From the NCBI GenBank assembly GCA_021647445.1, contig JAKIUS010000097.1, forward strand, positions 1 through 6,480: a stretch of DNA of 6,480 nt, in the 5' to 3' direction. This stretch comes from Geopsychrobacter sp. Lineage in GTDB: Bacteria; Desulfobacterota; Desulfuromonadia; Desulfuromonadales; Geopsychrobacteraceae. Positions 1 through 4,620 of the stretch are shown piece by piece. The translations under genes and the position numbers were made by a program. The notes below the pieces were generated by a model. The model was not told the origin of the DNA, did no database searches, and was given only the letters and a program-made list of their open reading frames with translations. How positions within the stretch are numbered: position 1 is the first letter of the stretch; the number at the start of each line of letters is the position of its first letter.

Positions 1-61
1 ACAAAATGGCAAAGAGACCAGCGGAGGCCACTTTGATGTTAGCCATTAGTGGATGATAACA

Positions 62-86
62 AAAAAGAGCGAGGTCGGTACGACCT
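62..86 (-). terminator. Weak candidate terminator after the small membrane protein gene
   Basis: AGGTCG (72-77), a 3-nt loop (78-80) and CGACCT (81-86) form a perfect 6-bp hairpin. Read on the minus strand, it is followed by CGCTC and then a run of six T (complement of the A-run at 61-66). It lies about 28 nt past the stop codon at 115. The stem is short and the T-run does not directly abut it, so termination may be inefficient. Confidence 0.4.
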
Positions 87-114
87 ATTTAGAATTTTTA
101 AGTAGTTTTTTGTC

Positions 115-486
115 TCAGACCTTCTGGGCTTGCTTCTTTTTTTTCTTAACCGGGAAGGGGTGAGCCTGACGACTGATGATGAAGTCAGCAATAATCTTGC
201 CCCATAGGGTCATCCCTGCCACTGCGCTCCAGGTGTCATAGGGGAGCAGTGCCGCGATAATGCCAATGATCGTACCTAAGGCGATAGCGCCTGGAATCAG
301 GTTGGATAGTCCTGTGAAGATGGCCCATTTTTCTGGGTTTGGCGGAGATTCCCCCCGTTTAAGAGCTACTTCAGTGTAGTTTTTCTTCTTGAGTATTCGC
401 CAGGCGCGCCGCAACCAGATGAAGGCCATGGGGAAAAGAGCCAGAAAAAGGAGCCAGTTCGTGGCGGTACTAACGTCGAAAATCAT
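115..486 (-). CDS. Small membrane protein of unknown function (123 aa, about three TM helices)
   Basis: I do not recognise the family. The ATG at 484-486 is preceded on the minus strand by AGGAG about 6 nt upstream, which supports this start. Hydrophobic segments lie at about residues 10-25, 59-81 and 86-104. Basic clusters are in the first loop (RR at 26-27, KKK at 33-35) and at the C terminus (five lysines, 114-118). By the positive-inside rule this suggests a periplasmic N terminus, three helices, and a cytoplasmic loop and tail. No catalytic motif or signal peptide cleavage site is visible. The gene lies in the same orientation as the symporter pair but after its strong terminator, so it is probably a separate transcription unit. 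A perfect 14-bp palindrome sits just upstream. The lysine tail is encoded by an A8 run on the coding strand. It could be a transporter accessory protein, but that is only positional inference. Confidence 0.75.
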   Translation of the reverse strand: MIFDVSTATNWLLFLALFPMAFIWLRRAWRILKKKNYTEVALKRGESPPNPEKWAIFTGLSNLIPGAIALGTIIGIIAALLPYDTWSAVAGMTLWGKIIADFIISRQAHPFPVKKKKKQAQKV

Positions 487-502
487 AAAATTCTCCTGTT
501 GC

Positions 503-516
503 TGCTTTTAAAAGCA
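503..516. promoter_or_regulatory. Perfect 14-bp palindrome, possible operator
   Basis: TGCTTTTAAAAGCA is a perfect dyad with no spacer. It lies 17-30 bp upstream of the ATG of the small membrane protein and about 6 nt upstream of its Shine-Dalgarno sequence. The placement suits a repressor site or an RNA processing or folding element in the leader. No binding protein can be named from the sequence. Confidence 0.35.
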
Positions 517-588
517 TGTTGCCGCACTGATAAAAAATAGTTTGTTGTTTGTACCCGATTTATTGGCAAGCGGGCAAGTCGTGATTTG

Positions 589-620
589 AAAAAAACCCCC
601 ACCAGCAAAACTGGTGGGGG
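589..620 (-). terminator. Strong intrinsic terminator of the symporter operon
   Basis: CCCCCACCAG (596-605), loop CAAAA (606-610) and CTGGTGGGGG (611-620) form a perfect 10-bp GC-rich stem. On the minus strand it is followed directly by seven T (complement of A at 589-595). It begins about 43 nt after the symporter stop codon. This is a textbook Rho-independent terminator and separates the symporter unit from the gene at 115-486. Confidence 0.93.
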
Positions 621-662
621 TTAATGGGCAGTATTCGCCCGATCTGAATGTCTGCTTAGTGC

Positions 663-2456
663 TTAGTGTGCACCATCAACAGCACTTGATCCTTTGGGGA
701 TCCGCACATCTTCAACCATTTTGGCGATGTGGGCAGGAACAGGCTCAGTCACGTTCTTGACTGCGAAGGCAACCGCAAAGTTGACAATCGCACCGATCGC
801 ACCGAAGGCGTTCGGCTCAATGCCGAAGAAGAAGTTTGGACCGCCGATCGCGTCAACAAAGGCTGTCCCCTTGAGGAAGAAGATCCCTTTGTGAGCAAAG
901 ACGTAGAACATGGTGACGCCGATACCTGCGAGCATACCCGCAATGGCACCCTGCTTGTTCATAGTCTTGCTAAAGATACCCATCATCAGCGCCGGGAATA
1001 TTGAACTTGCGGCCAGACCGAAGGCGATAGCCACGGTCCCCGCAGCGAAGCCCGGCGGGTTGAGACCCAGATAGCCTGCAACCACGATGGCACCGGCCAT
1101 GGACAGCTTGCCCGCGTTGAGTTCCTGTGTTTCCGTCAGGTTGGGCATGAACTTCTCTTTAAGCAAATCGTGGGAGATTGCTGAAGAGATAGCGAGCAAC
1201 AGACCGGCAGCTGTTGAGAGTGCAGCAGCCAGGCCACCTGCGGCAACCAGTGCAATGACCCAGTTGGGCAGCAAGGCGATTTCGGGGTTGGCGAGAACCA
1301 TGATATCGCGGTTGACGCTCAGCTCGTTACCTTTCCAGCCGGCGGCAGCAAACTTGGGATCTTTGGACTTGCCGTTGTAGTACTGGATGCGGCCGTCGCC
1401 GTTCTTGTCTTCAAACTTCAGCAGGCCGGTGACTTCCCAGCGCTTCATCCAGTCGGGACGCTCAGAGTACTTAATCTGCGCATCGGGAGCGAGAATGTCG
1501 CCATTGGACATAACGGTCGGATGAATGGTGGTGATCAGGTTCATCTTGGCCATGGCGGCAACCGCAGGAGCCGTGGTGTAGAGAATGGCGATGAAGACCA
1601 GCGCCCAACCAGCGGAGGAACGGGCATCCTTAACTGTGGGAACAGTGAAGAAACGCATGATAACGTGTGGCAGACCTGCGGTACCGATCATCAGTGATAC
1701 GGTATAGACGAAGGTGTTGAGCATGCTCAAACGATAGCTGGTAGTGTACTGGGCAAAGCCGAGATCCTGAGAGATCAGGTCAAGTTTGTCCAATAGGCTG
1801 ACGCTGGTACCGATCATGTCAGAACCAAGGCCAAGCTGCGGAATCGGGTTGCCGGTTAAGTGCAGGGAGATAAAGACTGCAGGTACGGTGTAGGCAAGGA
1901 TCAACACGCAGTACTGAGCGCACTGGGTGTAGGTGATCCCTTTCATGCCGCCGAAAACGGCGTAGCAGAAGACGATGGCCATACCGAGGTAGATACCGGT
2001 TGAGTTCGAAACCCCGAGGAAACGGGAGAACGCAACCCCAACACCGGTCATCTGACCGATGATGTAGGTCAGCGAAGCGGCGAGTAGGCAGAAGACGCCG
2101 ACCGTGCTGGCCCCTTTTGAATAATAACGGGTCCCGAAAAACTGCGGGACAGTAAATTTACCGAACTTTCGCAGATAGGGGGCGAGCAGCATGGCCAGAA
2201 GGACATAACCACCGGTCCAGCCCATCAGGAAGAGTGCGCCACCGTAGCCCATGGCGGCAATCAAGCCAGCCATGGAGATAAAAGATGCAGCCGACATCCA
2301 GTCAGCGCCGGTTGCCATACCGTTCAAAACCGGGTGTACATTGCCGCCCGCAGCGTAAAATTCTTTGGTGCTGCCAGCGCGGGCCCAGATAGCGATGCCG
2401 ATATAGAGAGCAAAGCTCAACCCAACGAATAAATAAGTAATTGCCTGAAGACTCAT
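663..2456 (-). CDS. Sodium:solute symporter, VC_2705-type large subunit (597 aa)
   Basis: This is the large subunit of a predicted Na+-coupled transporter of the SSS family (LeuT fold, about 13 helices) in the inner membrane. It matches the VC_2705 subfamily that pairs with a DUF4212 small subunit, and it is related to the acetate permease ActP. Visible signs are the first-helix region after FYAAGG (residues 34-39) with TGADWMSAASFIS (49-61), the segment GGMKGITYTQ (169-178), and GGLAAALSTAAGLLLAISSA (407-426). S414 and T415 of that last segment probably correspond to the Na+ site on TM8. A hydrophilic stretch at about 306-395 holds an EF-hand-like loop at 350-361. The ATG at 2454-2456 follows AAGGGAGG about 10 nt upstream, and this site overlaps the small-subunit stop region. 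The gap to the small subunit is 16 bp, so the two are surely co-transcribed. The substrate is not determined; a short-chain organic acid is likely from family and the IclR neighbour. Length is normal and the frame is intact. Confidence 0.93.
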   Translation of the reverse strand: MSLQAITYLFVGLSFALYIGIAIWARAGSTKEFYAAGGNVHPVLNGMATGADWMSAASFISMAGLIAAMGYGGALFLMGWTGGYVLLAMLLAPYLRKFGKFTVPQFFGTRYYSKGASTVGVFCLLAASLTYIIGQMTGVGVAFSRFLGVSNSTGIYLGMAIVFCYAVFGGMKGITYTQCAQYCVLILAYTVPAVFISLHLTGNPIPQLGLGSDMIGTSVSLLDKLDLISQDLGFAQYTTSYRLSMLNTFVYTVSLMIGTAGLPHVIMRFFTVPTVKDARSSAGWALVFIAILYTTAPAVAAMAKMNLITTIHPTVMSNGDILAPDAQIKYSERPDWMKRWEVTGLLKFEDKNGDGRIQYYNGKSKDPKFAAAGWKGNELSVNRDIMVLANPEIALLPNWVIALVAAGGLAAALSTAAGLLLAISSAISHDLLKEKFMPNLTETQELNAGKLSMAGAIVVAGYLGLNPPGFAAGTVAIAFGLAASSIFPALMMGIFSKTMNKQGAIAGMLAGIGVTMFYVFAHKGIFFLKGTAFVDAIGGPNFFFGIEPNAFGAIGAIVNFAVAFAVKNVTEPVPAHIAKMVEDVRIPKGSSAVDGAH

Positions 2457-2472
2457 TGTTTGTTTTCCTCCC

Positions 2473-2730
2473 TTAATCTTCGTGAACGTCGAATTTTTTG
2501 TCGATGTTACCCATCAGCTTCGCGTAGACGAAGATGAGGATCACGAAAATGTACATTGAACCCTGTTGCGCAAACCAGAAACCCAACGGATAACCACCAA
2601 GGTGGATGCTGTTGAGCGCTGGTGCCAACAAAATGCCGAAGCCATAAGATACAACGAACCAGACAATCAGGACATTCCTGATTAGGCCCAGAGTTGCTTT
2701 CCAATACCCTTCTGAATCATGTGATGACAT
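2473..2730 (-). CDS. DUF4212 symporter small subunit (85 aa)
   Basis: This is the small partner of the VC_2705-type sodium:solute symporter. The family is defined by short two-helix proteins encoded directly before the large subunit, as seen here. Helices lie at about residues 17-37 and 50-70. The family signature GGYPLGFWFAQQGS (45-58) lies between and into the second helix, and the N terminus has the usual YWKATLGLIRN (9-19). The C terminus is charged (KKFDVHED, 78-85). The ATG at 2728-2730 is preceded by AGGAGG with a short 4-nt spacer, within a purine-rich GA tract. The exact role (assembly, stability or part of the transport path) is not established from sequence. A separate internal reading frame in the same DNA is a shadow. 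Confidence 0.93.
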   Translation of the reverse strand: MSSHDSEGYWKATLGLIRNVLIVWFVVSYGFGILLAPALNSIHLGGYPLGFWFAQQGSMYIFVILIFVYAKLMGNIDKKFDVHED

Positions 2731-2787
2731 AAAGCCTCCTCTCTCTCTTTCTCAATGAAATTGTTAAACACAAACCCTTTTTGTAGC

Positions 2788-2822
2788 AAAAAATTGGTCC
2801 GAACTGCTTTGTGTTCGGGCCA
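2788..2822 (-). terminator. Terminator or attenuator between iclR-type gene and symporter pair
   Basis: TGGTCCGAAC (2795-2804), an 8-nt loop (2805-2812) and GTTCGGGCCA (2813-2822) form a 10-bp stem. On the minus strand one position is a C-A mismatch. The stem is then followed by A and six T (complement of the A-run at 2788-2793). It lies about 63 nt past the regulator stop codon and about 58 nt before the symporter small-subunit start. It probably ends the regulator transcript, which would leave the symporter pair with its own promoter in roughly 2731-2790. Partial read-through or attenuation is possible. Confidence 0.65.
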
Positions 2823-2851
2823 GGTGGTCAGTCTGATGATTCGGCTGCCTC

Positions 2852-2886
2852 CTTTCACCAGTTGAAAGTTTAAATGCTGAAACTTT
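2852..2886. repeat. Two overlapping AT-rich inverted repeats after the regulator gene
   Basis: CTTTCACCAGTTGAAAG (2852-2868) is a 17-bp imperfect dyad in which 7 of 8 arm positions match. AAAGTTT (2865-2871) and AAACTTT (2880-2886) form a second 7-bp inverted repeat with an 8-nt spacer, and it reaches into the regulator stop codon. They could be a regulator binding site for the symporter or merely 3'-end RNA structure. No sequence match to a known operator was recognised. Confidence 0.3.
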
Positions 2887-3652
2887 AATAAGGGTCCTTA
2901 TTCAGGAAATGTCCGACATAGCCAAGCTTTGATGAGATAACAATCCCGGCTTCAATAAGCTGAGGGAGTAAAGTTTTCTCAATCTTCTCCTGGGTCAGTC
3001 TGAATTCAGGGCCAATTAAGCAGAGACTGCCCGGGACATTGCCCTGAGCATCAATTAATGGTGTTGCCAAGGAGGCGATTCCCTCCCCCATGATCCCTCG
3101 ATCTGCACAGCCACCAGCGTCACGAATTTCAGAGAGTTGCGTATTGATGACCGCCAGTTCTTCGAGTGTGCAGTTGTTGCGATGGGTTTCACTGTTGGCC
3201 AGGATTACCTGTCCCGCTGAAGATGCTGTTATAGGGTAGCGATTACCGACCAGTGGAATAATTTTCACCTGTTGCAAGGTATCGACCATGTCGAGCATGA
3301 GAACGTCGTCGCCACGTGGTACCGCGAGATAGAGAGCTTCGTTGCACTCTCGGGCCAAACGCTCAATGACCGGCTTGGCTTTGCGTAAGAGGCCCATGCG
3401 TGAAAGAAACTTTTGCCCCATTTCGTAGGCTGAAATTCCAAGTTTGTATTTTCCAGAACTTTGCTCTTTTTCGACATAACCGCGATTTTCAAAGGTTGCA
3501 AGCAGGCGGAAGATGCTGGTCTTGTTCATGCCGAGACGTTGACTGAGTTGAGAGATGCGAACCTCTTCTCCTTCTTCACACAGGGCCTCCAGAACGTCAA
3601 GAGCGTTGTCAACCGATTGGATTGAATAGGACTCTTTTTGACGTGGTGGCAA
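2885..3652 (-). CDS. IclR-family transcriptional regulator (255 aa)
   Basis: This is a DNA-binding regulator with an N-terminal winged helix-turn-helix and a C-terminal IclR effector (GAF-like) domain. Residues 10-70 carry the pattern SVDNALDVLEAL (13-24), then RISQLSQRLGMNKTSIFRLL (32-51) for the helix-turn-helix, then GYVEK and KYKLG for the wing. The effector domain follows from about residue 80, with EALYLAVPRGDDVLMLDMVD, YPITASSAGQVILA and GGCADRGIMGEGIASLATPL. Length is typical of the family. The start is TTG (3650-3652): it has AAGGAG 7 nt upstream, and the next in-frame ATG would remove the helix-turn-helix. The gene sits directly upstream of the symporter pair on the same strand, so control of that transporter by its substrate or a metabolite is likely. 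The ligand is unknown. IclR proteins can activate or repress, and the sequence does not tell which. Confidence 0.92.
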   Translation of the reverse strand: MPPRQKESYSIQSVDNALDVLEALCEEGEEVRISQLSQRLGMNKTSIFRLLATFENRGYVEKEQSSGKYKLGISAYEMGQKFLSRMGLLRKAKPVIERLARECNEALYLAVPRGDDVLMLDMVDTLQQVKIIPLVGNRYPITASSAGQVILANSETHRNNCTLEELAVINTQLSEIRDAGGCADRGIMGEGIASLATPLIDAQGNVPGSLCLIGPEFRLTQEKIEKTLLPQLIEAGIVISSKLGYVGHFLNKDPY

Positions 3653-3659
3653 CCGGAAG

Positions 3660-3665
3660 CTCCTT
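3660..3665 (-). promoter_or_regulatory. Ribosome binding site deciding the TTG start of the IclR-type gene
   Basis: AAGGAG on the minus strand (CTCCTT on plus) lies 7 nt before the TTG codon at 3650-3652. No ATG or GTG in frame is better placed, so this site fixes the rare TTG start. Confidence 0.75.
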
Positions 3666-3693
3666 AGTATGGGTCGTGAATAGACTGTATGTA

Positions 3694-3712
3694 GAACAAG
3701 CGTTCATGCTTT
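3694..3712. repeat. AGCGTT-core repeat copy 1 with GAAC-N4-GTTC dyad
   Basis: GAAC (3694-3697) and GTTC (3702-3705) form a dyad around AAGC. The stretch AACAAGCGTTCATGCTTT (3695-3712) nearly matches 3864-3879, with two single-base indels. It lies about 42-60 bp upstream of the regulator start and just downstream of the predicted transcription start. That position would suit autorepression. Confidence 0.35.
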
Positions 3713-3724
3713 AAACTCCGATAG

Positions 3725-3753
3725 AAATTAATACAGCGTTTTATTTTTGTCAA
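3725..3753 (-). promoter_or_regulatory. Candidate sigma-70 promoter for the IclR-type regulator
   Basis: On the minus strand a perfect -35 hexamer TTGACA (3748-3753) is followed by a 17-nt spacer and TAATTT (3725-3730). An alternative -10, TATTAA, lies at a shorter 14-nt spacing (3728-3733). The predicted start of transcription is near 3717-3719, giving a leader of about 65 nt. The -35 is convincing and the -10 is weak. That weakness fits a promoter needing an activator, or simply modest strength. Confidence 0.5.
3731..3744. repeat. AGCGTT-core repeat copy 2, inside the regulator promoter spacer
   Basis: ATACAGCGTTTTAT lies between the predicted -35 and -10 of the regulator promoter. It shares ACAGCGTT with copy 3 and is an imperfect dyad centred on AGC. 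A protein bound here would directly affect the promoter. Confidence 0.3.
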
Positions 3754-3831
3754 TAAAATTTTACAGGGTTTGCTTATCTCCTTGATAGTTATGTAAAAAC
3801 AGTAACATATGGTTTATGCATTGTTTGATTA

Positions 3832-3861
3832 TTGGCGCACAGATGCGACTTAAGGTATAAA
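3832..3861 (+). promoter_or_regulatory. Weak candidate plus-strand promoter
   Basis: TTGGCG (3832-3837, four of six consensus positions), an 18-nt spacer and TATAAA (3856-3861, five of six) could drive transcription toward the short ORF at 4021. In AT-rich DNA such matches arise by chance, so this is only a candidate. Confidence 0.22.
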
Positions 3862-3879
3862 ATAACAGCGTTATGCTTT
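3862..3879. repeat. AGCGTT-core repeat copy 3 with perfect ATAAC-AGC-GTTAT dyad
   Basis: ATAAC (3862-3866), AGC and GTTAT (3870-3874) form a perfect 13-bp dyad, followed by GCTTT. The stretch 3864-3879 resembles copy 1 over about 16 bases. It overlaps the end of the candidate plus-strand -10 and its start point. Confidence 0.35.
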
Positions 3880-4020
3880 GATCGTTGGCCATTTTTGTCC
3901 AACTTTATATGTGGATCATTCACCTGAGAGAGTAATAATTGGCGTATGTTTAGGATGAGTTTGGTCATGATTGAAAATCTCTAACCTTCTAGGGGAACAG
4001 GTTTTCACGAAGGAGGTGTC

Positions 4021-4080
4021 ATGCGCGACACGCTCTCTATAATGTTGATATTTCAATCTTATGTTTTGGTGGGACGTTAA
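4021..4080 (+). CDS. Candidate 19-residue peptide ORF with very strong ribosome binding site
   Basis: The frame reads MRDTLSIMLIFQSYVLVGR and ends in two consecutive in-frame stops (TAA 4078-4080, TAG 4081-4083). It is preceded by AAGGAGGTG (4010-4018), a nine-base perfect match to the 16S anti-Shine-Dalgarno region and the best in this window. The spacer of 4 nt from AGGAGG is short but equals that of the DUF4212 gene here. The peptide is hydrophobic between charged ends, so it could be a small membrane peptide or a leader peptide. A hairpin (GTGTC 4016-4020 with GACAC 4027-4031) may hide the start site. No downstream plus-strand gene exists before ubiE, and the mutT-like gene lies antisense after it. 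A chance ORF remains quite possible. Confidence 0.3.
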   Translation: MRDTLSIMLIFQSYVLVGR

Positions 4081-4128
4081 TAGGTTTACCAGATGAAATT
4101 CTGAATGCAAGTTTCGGGAGGAAATTCG

Positions 4129-4542
4129 TTAGTTTCCGGCCTGTATTTTTGCAACAAGTGGTTTGTCGGCGGGCAGGAAGTTGAACATGTGAAGTTTTTC
4201 AAGAGGGACCCAACGGTGTTCGGTAACTTCAATGTTCTGTGGTACGCCCCTTTGAATTTGACAGTGGTAGGCGAGAACCAGCACCGATCCCCAGTCGTAT
4301 TGATGATAGAGAGCATCGACAATGTCTTCGACCTTAATCTCGAGGGCTAATTCTTCAAGAATTTCTCGTCTTAAAGCCTCGGTTGGAGATTCTCCGGGAT
4401 CGAGTTTGCCGCCAGGGAATTCCCACAAACCACCCTGGGGTTTGTGGGCAGGGCGGCGCGTAATTAAGACCTGTCCCTTTTGAATAATAACTGCGGCAGT
4501 GACGAGTAAAGGGAAATTGCGGATTGTCGGAGGAGTCGTCAT
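4129..4542 (-). CDS. mutT: Nudix hydrolase, MutT-like (137 aa), likely 8-oxo-dGTP diphosphatase type
   Basis: This predicted cytoplasmic enzyme hydrolyses nucleoside diphosphate-linked compounds. By similarity to MutT it probably cleans 8-oxo-dGTP from the nucleotide pool. The N-terminal strand VTAAVIIQKGQVLITRRP (14-31) and QGGLWEFPGGK (36-46) are MutT-like. The Nudix box runs from G45 to L67, with E51, R59, E60, E63 and E64 at the metal-binding and catalytic positions. The usual glycine near its end is alanine (A66). Length is normal for MutT. The ATG at 4540-4542 has no strong Shine-Dalgarno sequence, only a purine-rich stretch (AAAAAGA), but no better start exists. It is divergent from ubiE across 78 bp. 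The family is certain, but the exact substrate is not, because many small Nudix proteins with this shape act on other nucleotides. Confidence 0.88.
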   Translation of the reverse strand: MTTPPTIRNFPLLVTAAVIIQKGQVLITRRPAHKPQGGLWEFPGGKLDPGESPTEALRREILEELALEIKVEDIVDALYHQYDWGSVLVLAYHCQIQRGVPQNIEVTEHRWVPLEKLHMFNFLPADKPLVAKIQAGN

Positions 4543-4553
4543 GATCTTTTTGT

Positions 4554-4588
4554 GGCCTGCATCGACAGCCTGTGATAGAAAACAGGCC
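4554..4588. promoter_or_regulatory. Inverted repeats in the divergent mutT-ubiE spacer
   Basis: GCCTGT (4568-4573) and ACAGGC (4582-4587) form a 6-bp dyad with an 8-nt spacer. GGCCTG (4554-4559) is an alternative partner for CAGGCC (4583-4588). The 78-bp spacer must carry promoters for both genes, but no clear -35/-10 pair stands out on either strand. The ubiE side ends in AGGAG 10 nt before its ATG. Confidence 0.3.
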
Positions 4589-4620
4589 GTTGATGTTGGC
4601 TTTTCAGGAGAAACTTAAAT

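Larger units (their letters stand above)
3653..4128. other. 476-bp intergenic region between mutT-like and iclR-like genes
   Basis: No established gene is visible here. The region is AT-richer than its flanks. It contains the regulator promoter (3725-3753), three AGCGTT-core repeats (3694-3879), a possible plus-strand promoter (3832-3861), a small inverted repeat AACCT/AGGTT (3983-4003) and a 19-codon plus-strand ORF (4021-4080). I looked for tRNA T-loop motifs and common riboswitch cores and found no convincing match. No clear terminator for the mutT-like gene was found between 4081 and 4128. Confidence 0.6.

Noticed and set aside
28..52. CCACT/AGTGG inverted repeat at the left edge
   Set aside because: The stem is only 5 bp with a 15-nt loop, which is expected by chance, and no function is suggested by context.
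694..1380. Several plus-strand ORFs opposite the symporter gene
   Set aside because: They are shadows of a long conserved coding frame. Their translations are low-complexity and match no family.
2805..2822. Possible sigma-54 promoter (TGGCCC on minus strand)
   Set aside because: The GC of the -12 element is not at the required spacing from GG of the -24 element.
3921..3956. Resemblance to the 3' half of a TPP riboswitch (ACCTGA, GTAATA, GGCGTA)
   Set aside because: The required upstream half with the CUGAGA core and its pairing is absent, and no thiamine gene follows.
3916..4110. 64-codon minus-strand ORF in the large intergenic region
   Set aside because: It starts at TTG with no ribosome binding site, has no recognisable domain and unremarkable composition.
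4105..4350. 81-codon plus-strand ORF antisense to the mutT-like gene
   Set aside because: It lies largely inside a well-supported Nudix gene on the other strand and has no family signature.
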